Below, piece by piece: positions 45,205-57,110 of a stretch of 64,000 nucleotides of DNA. A model generated the notes under the pieces. It made no database searches and was not told where the DNA came from. It was given only the letters and a program-made list of their open reading frames with translations. Position 1 is the stretch's first letter; every line of letters starts with the position of its first letter. The translations under genes were made by a program, and so were the position numbers. This DNA is from Globodera rostochiensis (lineage: Eukaryota; Nematoda; Chromadorea; Rhabditida; Heteroderidae), in the NCBI GenBank assembly GCA_018350325.1, contig JAEVLN010000014.1:1886001-1950000 (forward strand), in the 5' to 3' direction.

Positions 45205-45354
45205 ATCCACCCATTTTCCTCTTCCATATGAGTATGAGACTAATCCCATTGTTTTTTATTGGCCTAGGGCACTTTTTAATTGGTTTTTCCTTTTTAAAAG
45301 TAATCTTCATTTAGCCAAGTTTGAACTTCAATCCATGAGAAGACATTTAACACT

Positions 45355-46163
45355 TTAATTGGTTTCTGTGCCGGCTTTTGCCCGTCGGTCTGCAACAGTC
45401 CTCTTCGCGTTCTTGCTCTTCTCGCAATGCCTCCCCCCAAAGTCCGATTGGCACAAACATTTTGCACTGTCCGACGTGGCCAAGCACCAGCCGTGCCCGT
45501 TACAGCCGCGATGCCCGGGACAAACGGCTAAATGGGAAAGAAGTCGGCTGCTGTCATGGAAAGGACTTGCCCTTTTTGCAAAGAAAGCCACAAAAGCCTT
45601 TATAACACAGACACAACGGATTCGACCGGTGACCGAAACAGACGCCATTCGAGCTGCAATCCGTCGTTGAACATCGCTAAAGCAATGAAAACTCGATGAA
45701 CTATAAATGGCAGAATAAATGTCATCCACCCAAACCTCTTCATTGCTTCCATTTGTCAAAGTCCGGATGGCAATTGCCAAAATGGCTGTTCGTACTGTGC
45801 CCGATTCCTCCCCTTCCTCCGACGACGAATTGCTTTTAGCTGTCGTTGTTGTGGCTGTCGTTGTTGTACTGCTCGGCGTTGTACCGTCACATTCTTCGGA
45901 GGCGCCACATGACGACGATTCTGACGCTTCCGCCACCTGCAATCAAACTTTGCCGTTATGAACAATTAAACCTACCGGAACTCAAACTTAATTGGGGTTG
46001 GGCATTGACAGGTGTCCGTTTATTGTTTAAATTAGGCAAATTAAACAAATTTCCCCACATTTACAATTTGCTTTGGGCAATTGTTGCAGGGCAAAGGCTT
46101 TACGTCGGACCAATTCAGCAGAATAACAAAGCCAACAAAAAACAAATATTTCAAAAAAAGCAT
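45355..46163 (-). CDS. Secreted protein with one EGF-like domain
   Basis: Exon 1 (46163-46065) codes a signal peptide, MLFLKYLFFVGFVILLNWSD, followed by PLPCNNCPKQ, and ends at a GTAAAT donor. The second exon begins at 45936 after TTGATTGCAG with VAEASESSSCGASEEC and a Ser/Thr/Glu-rich stretch. The C-terminal part contains an EGF-like module, CPGHRGCNGHGWC plus CLCQSDFGGRHC (six Cys, GxC and G-x-x-C spacing), and a basic tail to the stop at 45355. Whether the 200 bp between the Ser-rich part and the EGF exon is all coding or hides an intron is unclear (the frame stays open). Not recognised as a particular orthologue. Confidence 0.6.
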
Positions 46164-46472
46164 TTTTATTAATTTTGGAGGACCGCCCAAATTGTGTCAT
46201 TCTTTTAAGCATGAAGGAATTGTACTAACAAATAAAACCCAAAGGCAATAAATTCGTTCGATCGGTTGGATAATCCCCCAAATTCTGTCCCCAATTTGTC
46301 AATAAAATAAAATAAAACAAATTATGGCCATAGGTTATATTGCCTCGTCAAATTATTTTACTTTCACCGAATTTTAATGGGGAAAATTCCACTGGAAAAT
46401 ATAATAATACGACGGACGGATGGAGGTGAAATGGGACGGGTCCGTTTGGATTTGGATCGATTTGCTCTTTTC

Positions 46473-47063
46473 TCAGTCGGTTTCGCCCGCCATCAACTCC
46501 CAGAACTCCTCGAATTCGATCTTCCCGCTGCCGTCCTCGTCAATTTCGTCGACCGCCGCCTCCAAATCCTTGTCGCTGAGATCGGGCGCAATTTCATGCA
46601 GCAATCCCTTCAGCGTCGGGCGCGAGATGTATCCGTTGCCCTAAGGGGACATAAGCAACAGCAATTAAATCCATTCCGTCTCCACTTGCCTCCTTGTCAA
46701 AGAGTCGGAATGCCTCCTTCAGCTCCTTTCGCAGAGTGTCCTTGTCCACAGTGTTGGCCACCGTGTACACCAACGCGCAGAACTCGTCGAACTCCAGTTT
46801 GCCGGAACCGTCCGCGTCGAACTTGCGGATCAATCTGATTAGGAAAAAAAATCTACCAAATTGAAGCATTAAAGCGATTTAAATTCCCACTTTCGGAGGG
46901 TCTTTTCGTCAAAGTCCTGCTCCATCGCGTTCATAATTTGTCCAATTTGGGTGGCCATAATGTAACCATTCTTTCCGCGGTCGAACATGTCGAAAAAGCG
47001 TTGATACTCCTCAATTTGGGAGCCGTCGATTTCGGCAAGAATCTCTTCGATGTTCTCAGCCAT
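46473..47063 (-). CDS. pat-10: Troponin C, body-wall type
   Basis: Calcium sensor of the thin filament in striated (body-wall) muscle. The start at 47063 gives MAENIEEILAEIDGSQIEEY, and the protein continues nearly identically to C. elegans PAT-10 as I recall it. Exons join TLRK to LIRKFDADGSGKLEFDEF, then FRLFDKE to GNGYISRPTLKGLLHEI, ending EFEEFWELMAGETD with the stop at 46473. Of the four EF-hand loops, the second (DADGSGKLEFDE) and fourth (DEDGSGKIEFEE) have full ligand sets. The first (DRGKNGYIMATQ) and third (DKEGNGYISRPT) lack acidic residues at key positions, the pattern known for invertebrate troponin C. Length about 160 residues, complete. Confidence 0.95.
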
Positions 47064-47994
47064 TCCAATTAATCTGCTGAGTTTGGTTTAAGAGACTGAG
47101 GAGAGGAGGCTGAAGAGTTGGCGATGAGTATCGCAAGAATGAGTTAGGCTGGGTGAGAGGGGCGATCGGCCGATTGGACAAATGTGCGAGTCTGGTGAAT
47201 AGGGAGATGGAAGGAAGCGGAAGCGTTAGGAACAGCGATAATCCCAATCCAGGCATCGATAGCCCCCGAGGGGATGGCGATGCGAAGAGCTGAGAAACAC
47301 AGGGAAAACGGGGGGAGGGGGGGGGGGACAATTGGCCCAAAGCCGAGCAAATGGGAAAGAGAGAATGTGTTGCAGTGCGAGAATAAAACTATGGGATGGA
47401 CCGGCTGGAAGAATGTGAGGGAAGTTAAAAGGGAGAGAAAACGGAAGGGATGAGCATTTGATCGGCAAGGAGATCCACCGGAAGAGACTCGGGAACAACT
47501 GCTGATAAAGCGGGAGTGGGAGGGAGGGGAGAAGAAGCGGGGGAGGGCGGGGGGGGGGGTGTAAGGAGAGAAGGAAATGAACGGATGGTATGGATTTATG
47601 TCGGACGAAACAAACTCCACAACTTTTTTCAAATCAGCAATGACAGATTGATCGAGCTAAACGATTTGAGGTGAACTTGGCAAGAAGAGGGGAACAGTTG
47701 CTGAACGGCAAAAGCGTGTGAGGCCGCCCCTTGGGGGAGGAAAGCCCGTCGAATTCTTTTGGGTGGGATTCATCCGGGTCGGTGGCCATGGACTCCTCAG
47801 CTATCCGATCAATATCCGAAGGCAAAATGAGTGAAGGAGTGGGGGACTTAATCGAACAACGGATATTTGGGGCGGGCGGGGGGGGGGGGGGGGTCAATTT
47901 GATCGGCAACCATCGCTTAGGTGAACAGCAAACACTCGTCGCCATCTGTCTGCTTCAGACTTCCCCATCAATATTCGCTTTTGGCGGTTAATTA
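47064..47994. other. Divergent intergenic stretch
   Basis: Promoter region between troponin C (-) and the MARVEL gene (+). Purine-rich on + with G-runs at 47310-47328, 47548-47560 and 47876-47892. Open frames here are proline/serine-rich products of the skewed composition. Confidence 0.45.
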
Positions 47995-48837
47995 ATGTAT
48001 GAGGAGACGCGCGTTTATACGACTACCACCGGGGCCCGATGGGTGCCGGCCGGCCCCGCCTACGACGGGGGCAATGTGGAGTTCAATCCATGGCTGGACA
48101 CCAGCTACCTGCGCACTTTGCCCGGCCTTCTGAAAGTCATCGTCATTGTACGTCCCCAACAATGTTTCTGTCATGCCGAATGGTCCCTGACCTCTTAAGG
48201 TGTTCAACCTGCTCTGCTTCATGTGCTTGTTAATTGGCGGTCCGGCATATTATGCGGGCGTTGGTGGCGCTACGTTCGTTTCCGTTTTCGGCTTCATCAT
48301 CTCTTTAACCCTTCTTATGGTCTGTGTACATCCCCAAGACTAAATATTTCGCATTCCATTCCAGCTCTACCTCTTTCACATCGTTGACCAGTTTGCCCAG
48401 ATCCCCTGGATAGTCTGCGTACGCTTAGAACCTTTTTCGATAATTTCTGATCATTGAATTGAAGGAAATGATATTTTGTTTTGCGTGGACTATTTTCTAC
48501 TTCATCGCCGGATCTGTGTTCGATCATTTGGAAGTTTTTACTCTATCGCCTCCCTTTCCTTCTCAGGTTGGCCATCGCCTCGGTCAGCCATCCCTACGCC
48601 GGCGGGTGGGCAATTGCCGCGGTCAGTGAACACTTTTAACCAATGACAGAAAATTGCCGAAACTTTGTTTGATATATTTCTTTTCAGTTCTTCGGATTTT
48701 CGGCAATGCTCGCCTACGCGTTGGACTGTTACCTAAAGTTTTTGGCCTGGAAAAAGAACGAAAGGGCAGTGGGAGGAATGGGAAATGGCGGAGGAAGGGG
48801 CAGAATTTCAACAAATCGAAACGTCGACGACTATTGA
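47995..48837 (+). CDS. MARVEL-domain four-helix membrane protein (CMTM/MAL-like)
   Basis: The start at 47995 gives a cytosolic N-terminus (MYEETRVYTTTTGARWVPAG, then NPWLDTSYLRTLPGLLKV). Four membrane segments come from separate small exons. TM1 runs from LKVIVIVFNLLCFMCLLIG. TM2 is GATFVSVFGFIISLTLLMLY. TM3 is EMIFCFAWTIFYFIAGS, after HIVDQFAQIPWIV. TM4 is AAFFGFSAMLAYALDCYLKF, after LAIASVSHPYAGGW. A basic tail (KKNERAVGGMGNGGGRGR) ends DDY and stop at 48837. The layout, with short cytosolic ends and small loops, is typical of MARVEL proteins in vesicle trafficking and membrane apposition. The family call is from topology plus the RTLPGLLKV and SHPYAGGWAIAA signatures; no specific orthologue is named. 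Confidence 0.75.
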
Positions 48838-48924
48838 CAAGCGAATCGTGCGGGGACAAATTTCTGCAAATAAAAAAAACATTCTTTGAATTTAAAAACA
48901 TTTTCATGTCACAAAACAAACGAG

Positions 48925-49026
48925 CCTTTCATGTTAAAAATTTATGTTTTTTGGTTGCATTCATTTTAGGGGACGGCTTGCAAGTCACGCCGTCACATAC
49001 CCACAGGCAATTTCCGCTGCTTACGT
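48925..49026 (+). pseudogene. Isolated, decayed copy of a ppk-1 exon with its intron flank
   Basis: GGGACGGCTTGCAAGTCACG at 48970 and the following CCGTCACATACCCAC closely match the start of the PIP5K exon at 54921, coding [16 protein letters not shown] in the intact gene and DGLQVTPSHTHRQFPLLT here. Similarity extends about 40 bp upstream into the intron (AATTTATG...CATT.ATTTTA), so a DNA copy rather than a cDNA was moved. The frame stops soon after, and the next ppk-1 exons are not found nearby. Confidence 0.65.
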
Positions 49027-49099
49027 AATTTGTAGAAAAAACCCAACCAAATATAGACACAAACAGTATAAAAGAGTCCCAAAACAACAACGGAATATT

Positions 49100-50714
49100 T
49101 CATTCATCTGATTCAGCTTCCGGGATATATTCCTCATCATCCTCAGCGTCAAAATCGAGGTCATCCTGTTTGAGGTTGAGTATAAACACTGACAATAAAT
49201 GCTTTCACAACCTCGAAAAGCGACTGATCGATTTCAACCGGACTTTCGTCTTTCGCTCCTTCAAGAAATTGCAAGTCCGAGATGTTCAATGACTTATCTG
49301 AAAGGAACAGTTGTTTTCCGGTCATCCGTTTGGTCGTCTGATTGTCCTGAAATTAAAATATGTTAAAAGAAAAACAATTTTAAAAACCTTCACAAGCTCC
49401 TGAGTTCGATTTGTCCTAACTGTCTCCAGAAATTTTTTGTTCCATTTTTTAAACGATTCGGCTGTTACCCTCGTCCCTTAAATGTAATTAGTGCCTTCCG
49501 TTGTTTTATTTGTTCGTTGGAAATTAATTACCTTCAAATTTGGCCCGCTCTTCACGTTCGACTTGTTCCGCATTTAGCCTTTCCTTCTCATCCCGGTTTT
49601 TGAGGTAATCTTCGGACATTTGGACAAAGAATTCCTGAGATTTACGAGAGATTGCTGCATAAGTATGTACCGAAAACGCGATTAGGCGAACCTTCCCAAG
49701 TTCTTTTTAGGGCTAATTGTAAGCCTAACAATTAAGGGCATCGAACAAATCACATCAAGGGCGGAGCCAGACCTCGCGTCTCGAGGGGGGTGGAGGCCGA
49801 TCCAAAAAGTCGATTTTTAGATGCGTATTTTAAGAAAATCAAAATTGTTGCGGGTGTCTGTTGTTTAAAAAATGGGTTTGTTTCAAATTTTAAAAACATT
49901 GTCGAAAATCCAGTGGAGACAACTTAAAATTTTCGGATACTTTCGGGGCGGGGGGTGCCCCACGGCCCCCTGGCTCCACGCTTGAGTCACACCAAGACGC
50001 CTAACATCCTCGCACTGAATTCATATACTATAAAGTATAAATCCAACATTCGGTTGATAGATGCGTCCTGTGCTGTTTCTTGGTCAGGTTTGTGCTTAAC
50101 TTAACGGTAATACATTCGAACCGGAAACATAATACGGGAAAGATCTGACCAAGAAATAAGTCCCCTTTCCTGCTGAACTGAACCTGCAAAGTGCCAAGCA
50201 AAGTAAACAACATTGGCATTCCGAGACTCTCTTCAATGGCCTTGTCCAACTCTTTCCTCACGCTCTGTGCACATTGATTCCAGAATTGACTCCTTGGCTG
50301 ACTACTGTCATCGTCTCCCTCATCAAAACTGGGTAGATCAATATTTGGATGTGAATTCGGATAGTCCAAAGGTAACGTTGCGCGAAGCGTGACAACATCT
50401 TCCCCAAAAAGTTCAACGAACTCAGCCTTTACAAAAAAAAAATTAGTTAGGAACAGCCGCATAGACAACACAAACCACATCGGGACGAACATCCAACTCG
50501 ACGCAGATACCCGGGAAGCCCCTGCACAGCACCCTCAGTTCGTTGGTGTACATTGACTTAAAACGGACAGACTCCAATTAGAATTTAAATCCGCTTTAAC
50601 CCGCTTCTACAGAAATGGCAAACAGCCCCCCCCCCCCCACTGGTTGTGTATAAATTTGAAAAGGACCTCCAAAGCCTCGATTTCCTGAAGTTGCTGCTCC
50701 TTGTAAAAGTCCAT
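49100..50714 (-). CDS. RWDD1: RWD-domain protein RWDD1 (DFRP2/GIR2-like)
   Basis: The start at 50714 gives [17 protein letters not shown], the opening helix of RWD domains, then [20 protein letters not shown]. The next exon is [20 protein letters not shown] with [13 protein letters not shown], the conserved YP segment. The second half has [20 protein letters not shown], then [20 protein letters not shown] and an acidic end ([20 protein letters not shown]) to the stop at 49100. This matches the layout of RWDD1, which binds and stabilises the GTPase DRG2 (known for the family) and acts in translation-linked complexes. The gene starts 266 bp downstream of the SUV3 stop on the same strand. An intron at about 50595-50640 holds a C-run. 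Confidence 0.82.
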
Positions 50715-50979
50715 ACTTCTTAGTATAAAATTGATGGTGAACATGAATTTAAGTTAAAGAAAATAATACATATGGTCATAACCAATATTTTAAACAATGG
50801 AAAAATGATACTAAACAATAACATTTGTTTATTAGCACAACAAATAAAAGGAAAAACAAAAATAAGTGCATTCAAATGACGGTCTTTCGTGATTTTCGCA
50901 TATTGGTAATCAATGTGGTGAACGTTCCCTGAAGGCCCACTTTCTGCTACAAAGTGGGGGCCGTAAAAGTGCTGCTAAA

Positions 50980-53924
50980 TTATAAAATCCCAACCACTTT
51001 ATGGACGACGACTCTCTTTCCCGGCAAAGGTTTTTTGAGCAAGCGCAATTCGCTCTCCTCCAACACGGCGGGTTCCTCTCGCCTGTCCCCCAGAGTCAAA
51101 GTTGGCATTTCCTTTGCCTTCTTCTCATTCTCAGCCAACATTTTCTGTATACTTTCCTGTATGATTCTCCCACATTCCTTCTGCAACTCGCGCACCGAGC
51201 TACGGTCACAGAAATGTTCCTGCATTAAAATTTGAAAACAAAGCATAGAAAAAGCAAAACACGACCTCAAAACGATAACTCAGCCAAAGGTAAGCGCCCA
51301 TAAAGTCGTACACATCGACCAATGCATTAACTGCTTCTATTTGGTTGACAACTTTCAACTCGGGCACAACCAGTTGACGAACCCATGCGATTGTTATTGC
51401 ACTGCCCTCCGCATAACGTCGCACCATTTTGACGAAGGACGAGTTGAGAAATGGATGCGGACCGGTGCCAATAGGAGTAAAGCAAAATATATAACGTTCC
51501 TAAAATTGATGTACATTCATTAAGACAAATACAATTAAACAATGCAGGACCCGAATTGAAAGTTGGATATGTCCGATAAGCAATGCGATTTGCCTTATCG
51601 AGTCGTCCAAACACAAAAAGTAATCGTCGTTGACTGTGCAAATTGAAGTGAATATGTCTAGAAGTTGGACCAGCGAATATTGAGGCAAATGGAAAGAAAA
51701 CATCTTCAAAAAGGAGGAAATTCAATCATTTTTCGAAAAAGAATAAACAAAAACAAAAAAAAAACTTTTAAAAAAAATATTAAGAATCATAATATTAATA
51801 GTAAAAGATTTTATCGGAGCAAGCTTCCGCTAAATTTAGTAAAAAAACCCAAGAAACAACTCTTTTGCTTTGAAAGATTCTCTTCTCACCTCAATTTGGT
51901 CGAATGAAGGAGAAATGCCGGCCTGATCGATGGGCTTAATTGGTTCACGCATCAGCTTTTCCAGCACTTTAGCGTCTCCATCGGTCAATGTCATCACCTC
52001 ACCAGTGCAATATGCTGAAGCGTATCTGCCCGCCCTGCCAGCAATTTGTTTTACAAAATATGCCGGGAGCAGCGTATTTTCTCGGCTTTTCAACGTTGTA
52101 AAAATCACTCTAAAAGTTTAACAATTTAGTTTCATCCTGTCAAATCCAACCTTTTAATGTTTAGGTTCATTCCCATGCCAATTGCATCGGTCGCAAGCAA
52201 AATTTTGCACGGATCGCTGGGATCGTTAAATCTTTTGACCTGTTCCTGTTTAACTTCGGGTGGCAAATCTCCGAAGACAATGGCACATTCCCTTTTTTGT
52301 TGTGATTTCAATTGACGTGCCATTTCAATAATGCCTTTTTTTGAGAAGTGTATCACACAATCACCGTCCTTAACAAAGCGTTCAGCTAAAAAAATTAAAC
52401 AAAGCGTAATATCACCTGAACTGAACTCAAATCTCGAAGCCCGTGGGTTCCGATAACGATAAGTTCGCCCTTGCGTTCATACCGGCGAAAATTAACATGT
52501 TCACCAACCGGGTCCAGCAATCGACAAATAATGTCATAGGCAGACTCCTCGCCGCAAAGATGGACCTTAAAAAGTTCTTACAAATTAGCATCATAATGGG
52601 CGTGGAGTTTCCAAACGTGGCTCAATTTTAGTAAAACCAATGAAAAATGTGGTCATTAAAGGTGGACTGCGTTTCCTTCTCTCACTTCGTCCGCAGCCGC
52701 GCCCAACAATGCTTTTGTCCAAGCACCGCCTCTTAGCGGGTCTCTAAGCATTTGAATTTCATCGATAACACAAAGTTCTGTTCTGTGTTCGGGAGACAGC
52801 ATCTCAACGGTAACAGAAAGATGGGCAGCCGGGTTGTCCGAATCAAAGGCAAAAAGGCGATTTTCACCCGTAACCATATCACATGGAGTTCCTGAATAGA
52901 ATAATGAATTGTCACTAAAAAGTGATTGTTTGCCTGCTTCGTTCATCTTTTTAAACACTTCGAACGCTAACAAACGCAACGGACCACAATACGTCGCGGA
53001 TTTGGCCCTTTTAAAGTACTCCAATGCCTCATAAGTTTTGCCACTATTTGTGGGCCCTGTGAGAATTTTAATAAATTAAATAAAAATCTTTTCAAGTTAC
53101 TGGTTAAATATTCTACCTGCATGGAAAACGATCTTCCTGCGGATTTCTCGAGCGAGAGGGTACCAATTGTGCGGTTGGGTGAGATCAGAAATGGCCTTAA
53201 GTTCTTTAAGGCATTCCAGGTGGGGAAACACACTGCGGGCGTGTTTCACAAAGAAAGGATATAATGAATCGACGCTTTGTTCTGAAATGCATCTCTTATT
53301 GGCCGAAGATGAGTGCAAAGTCGTCCAAAATGGACATACCCTGATTCTTTATATCGCTAAGAGCAATTCTCAAAGCCGGCTCCATGCTTTGAGGACTTGC
53401 ATTTTCTGAACAGCAAAGCAACCTAAAATCCTATATAGAATTGAAAACCATAAGGGATTTTAAAGTGTTTATACCTGAAGCTTTGATATGATTTGTCGAA
53501 AAGACGTCCTTTGATGTTTTGTTCATTAGCAAGCTCTCTAATATGCGTTTGGTTTGCGAACTGGTCAAGTGTCGTTGAAATGAATTGGCGAGAAAGTTTC
53601 GCTTGAACACCTTCAAACTAAAAGGTCGTTATAGGGTTGACGTTAAATTCGAAAGTTACCTCAACATCCATGTAGCGTTCCAATGGGACACGTTGTGGCA
53701 TTAATATGTCCTCCAACGGCGTCTTGGACGTTATAGGTTTTTCGAAACGACATCCGAGACCTCTCCGCCTTCGTAGACTCTGCAATTCTCAAATAAAGAT
53801 TGAGTAAATAAGGTAATACGACCGGTTGTTCAGTTCGAGCAAATGTACGACAGTAACGCAGAAAATAGCGATGCTGTCCGCATAACAATGGGGAAGACAG
53901 GGGAACAGAAGCACGATGCAGCAT
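50980..53924 (-). CDS. SUPV3L1: Mitochondrial ATP-dependent RNA helicase SUV3
   Basis: Superfamily 2 (Ski2-like/DExH) helicase of the mitochondrial RNA degradosome. The start at 53924 gives an Arg/Ser-rich presequence ([30 protein letters not shown]). Then [38 protein letters not shown], the Walker [13 protein letters not shown] and [20 protein letters not shown]. Motif II is [20 protein letters not shown], followed by [20 protein letters not shown]. The second RecA domain carries [20 protein letters not shown] and the arginine-finger region [11 protein letters not shown]. The C-terminal domain ([18 protein letters not shown]) and a coiled tail end at 50980. All helicase motifs are intact. 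The assignment rests on block order matching human SUPV3L1 along the whole length. Confidence 0.92.
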
Positions 53925-54632
53925 AAATGAATTTTGAAGTCTAATGCCTTTAGAAATTGAGGTTGAAAAAATAAATTAGCCAATCTTGAAACGTTAGAAA
54001 GCCTTGAAAAAAAAAAATATTTTGAAATAGGTTTATGGGCCCATAACTTTTTTGAGAAGTATAAAATGGCTTAATTTATGCTTACTAAGTTCTACTCCAC
54101 GCACTGAGTTTGTTTGGTTTGGGTAGGCGGTATGAAGCAACTTACGGAATGTTAACTATTTGACTAATAAAAATCAAAAAAAAATTCGAAAGTATTGGGG
54201 AGGATTTGAACCTGGGTCGTAGTTTGAAAAATAGTGAAATTTTGGCGTTTCGTCTAGTTTTGACTAAAAACCCATTTAAGTTGAACAAAAATGCTATACG
54301 CCCATTAAATTACCTTATTCTTTATCAACTGACGTGAAAACCAATAGCAGTAATTTTGGAGAGTTTAAATCATTTTTGCTGATTTCCAAAGCTAACTTAC
54401 CGGTTCAAAAACGCTTTTCCGCACAAAATTTAATCGTAAATTTGTGAACGATTTTGAGACATTGCTTAATTTTAAAAACTCGTGCTCTGGATTAACTAAA
54501 AATTCGCGGTGAATTTGCGTTCATAACAATGCTTAAAATTTTAAGATAATATTTTGATGTTTTACTTTTGGTGTCATTTTATGTTAATGCTTTAATCACA
54601 TTCATTGCAGATACCTATTCTTTTCGTTGAAA
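53925..54632. other. Divergent intergenic stretch with a dispersed repeat
   Basis: Between the SUV3 start (-) and ppk-1 start (+), so it should hold both promoters. A/T-rich. Contains copy B of a dispersed repeat at 54190-54270. CATTGCAG at 54603-54610, just before the ppk-1 ATG, is a good splice acceptor and could be a trans-splice site or the end of a 5' intron. Confidence 0.45.
54190..54270. repeat. Dispersed repeat, copy B
   Basis: GGGGAGGATTTGAACCTGGG, then TCGTAGTTTGAAAAATAGTG and TTTTGGCGTTT, match the copy at 35685-35790. On the minus strand it reads CCCAGGTTCAAATCCTC, a near-perfect Pol III B box, but no A box is evident. Confidence 0.5.
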
Positions 54633-57110
54633 ATGGACGGCGTTGCTGGAAAAATCGGGCACAGGAGGATCGACAAGCAGGGCGAAGTCAGCTATAAAAG
54701 AGTCCCAACAAATGCTTTAATGGGCGCGATACAGCTCGGCATTGCCAATTCAATCGGCTCGCTGGCCGGGAAGCCTAAGCGCGACATTTTGGTGCAGGAT
54801 TTCGAAGTCATCGATTCAGTTCCATTTCCAACGTAAGTTTTTTTATTAATTTCATTTATTGTTGTAATTTGTTTATTTACAATGCCAGGTCGAATTTATG
54901 GTTCTATTTCATTTATTATAGGGACGGCTCACAAGTTACGCCGTCACATGCCTACGGGGATTTTCGCTTCAAAACTTATGCTCCGATAGCATTTCGCTAC
55001 TTCCGGGAGCTGTTCAACATAAAGCCGGCAGATTTCCTAGTAATTTTATTAACTCAACCGCTTAAATAGAAACATACCCTAATTTAAGAAATCTTTGTGT
55101 ATACAACCTCTGCGGGAACTGAGCAACCCAGGCGCCAGTGGATCCATATTCTACGTGTCGATGGATGACAAGTTCATCATTAAGACCATTCAACACAAAG
55201 AAGCGGAATTTCTACGCAAATTGTTGCCAGGCTATTACATGAACTTGCATCAAAACCCCAGGACACTGTTGCCCAAATTCTTTGGCCTCTTCTGCCACCA
55301 GGTGAGAACTAAAAGCAGTAGCAACAGAATAATTGGCATTCATCATAAGAAGACAAATTTTCTGGCTTGAATTCATTTGTAAATTCATTCACAGAGTCTC
55401 GGCAAGAACATCCGCCTGTTGGTGATGAACAATTTGCTACCCCAGTCGGTCAAAATGCATTACAAATTCGACCTGAAGGGTTCCACCTACAAGCGGTTTG
55501 CATCGGAAAGTGAACGGGCGAAGGGAACGCCGACGCTGAAAGACTTGGACTTTAACCAAGAGTTCCCCGACGGCATATTGTGCATAACAATTTATGTTTG
55601 CCATTATTCGGGTTTTGTTGCAGATTGGACGCCCAGGTCTACGAAACACTAATGGATGTCATCAAGAGGGACTGTTTGGTTTGTTTTTCAGAATCATTTT
55701 ATTTTTATGTGAATTGTTCAGGTGCTGGAGAGCTTTAAAATAATGGACTACAGCTTGTTGATGGGTGTACACAACATTGATGGAGATGAATCAGGCCAGA
55801 CAATGTCCTGCAATTCGGAGCAGTTGCACTGTTTCCCGCTTTTTCCAGATGAGTAGGTTTTTGACAATATAGTTACCATTTTGTACTGTCAGGCACGTAG
55901 CTAGAAAAAATTAGGGGCAGTTTAGGGGCTAGGGTTTATTGCAAGTAATTTCCAGAAGAAAATTGTTTCCAAAAATCGCCTAGGGGTCAAATCTTGTGTA
56001 TATTCCCTAGCCTTGGGGTTCGTTGTTGGGGGGTCCGACGGTGCCACCGGGAAAATTTTGAATATTTGAGTCAATTTATTTTTCAGTGAAGGAGGGGGTG
56101 TGCCTGCACGCAGCACCAAAGGAGAGAGACTCATCATTTACTTGGGTATCATCGACATCCTTCAGAGTTACCGGCTATTCAAGAAGCTTGAACACACATG
56201 GAAAAGCGTCTTGCATGATGGGGTTTTTTCTTATGACTTTGTCAGACATCGAGTTTATTTTTTTATTTTTAGGAAAGCATTTCCGTAACCAATCCGGGCT
56301 TTTATGCGATGCGATTTCAAACATTCCTTTCAAAGGTGTTCCGACGAACCTCAGGTACACCGTGACAATATGTCTTGTATGTGGCTTCTTTGTCCTCAAC
56401 CTTTGACATAAAAGCTCCTTTCTCATAAGTCAATTACCCATCCTATCCCTTACCAATGGACCAACTTGCATTTCAGTGGACAACATTCAACCAGTTAGGC
56501 ATCCATCCTCAAAGTTCCGCTCCTTTGTTCATTCCTACATTGGTAGGTACACGAACATGTACTGTTTTTGTACCGTGTTAATAGTAAAATACAGTCCAAA
56601 TTGGTAATTGTACAATTTCGAAAACTTTACTTTTTGAGATGAGACAAAATTTACTTGTGCTATTTCCAATTGGGTCTTAATGTGTGTGCTTTGGTGCCAG
56701 TGACTTGTTCTCAGTTTGCCATACGCTTTTATCCTCAATTTTTCCTCACATTTCATATAATTTGTAACTGTTCTATTGCAGTTTATGGGGGAGTTCAACC
56801 AACGCATAATTCAATGATATTCATGCATGCCCAACAGATGGTTGGGTGCGAATTGAATTTTTTTTTTTGCGCTTCTATTGTAATTATTAGACTCATAGAA
56901 CAATTTTTACTCATAAACTGCAATAGAAATCTTCGCGAGTATTATCATTTTAAAAAATATAAATTCAGCCATGAAACAAACGCCGATGCGACAGCAGCAG
57001 AGGCCGCGAATATCAGAACACGAGGAGCAACGAGTCGAGGACACAATGGACTCGGTGATTCTTCAGTATCAACAACAACTTGGGGGGCCCCTTTCGCAAC
57101 GAGGCACTAG
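54633..57110 (+). CDS. ppk-1: Type I phosphatidylinositol 4-phosphate 5-kinase (PPK-1)
   Basis: Makes PI(4,5)P2 from PI4P at the plasma membrane. The start at 54633 leads into [20 protein letters not shown] and [20 protein letters not shown]. The kinase core follows: [40 protein letters not shown] (glycine loop); [20 protein letters not shown] (catalytic Lys); [29 protein letters not shown]; and [18 protein letters not shown] (catalytic MDYSLL). The activation-loop region is [20 protein letters not shown], then [19 protein letters not shown] and [19 protein letters not shown]. Three further exons can be joined in phase ([59 protein letters not shown]) to a stop at 57110, but this variable tail is less certain. 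An alternative frame runs on to about 57440. Type I is chosen over type II from the [10 protein letters not shown] and RSTKGERL segments. Confidence 0.88.

Noticed and set aside
43100..45249. Open frames of 375-697 codons on the minus strand (MCWLPG/MELDVLVAGD/GIGCAGCR repeats)
   Set aside because: They are translations of a 28-bp minisatellite in its three phases; no start context, no domain, no splice partners.
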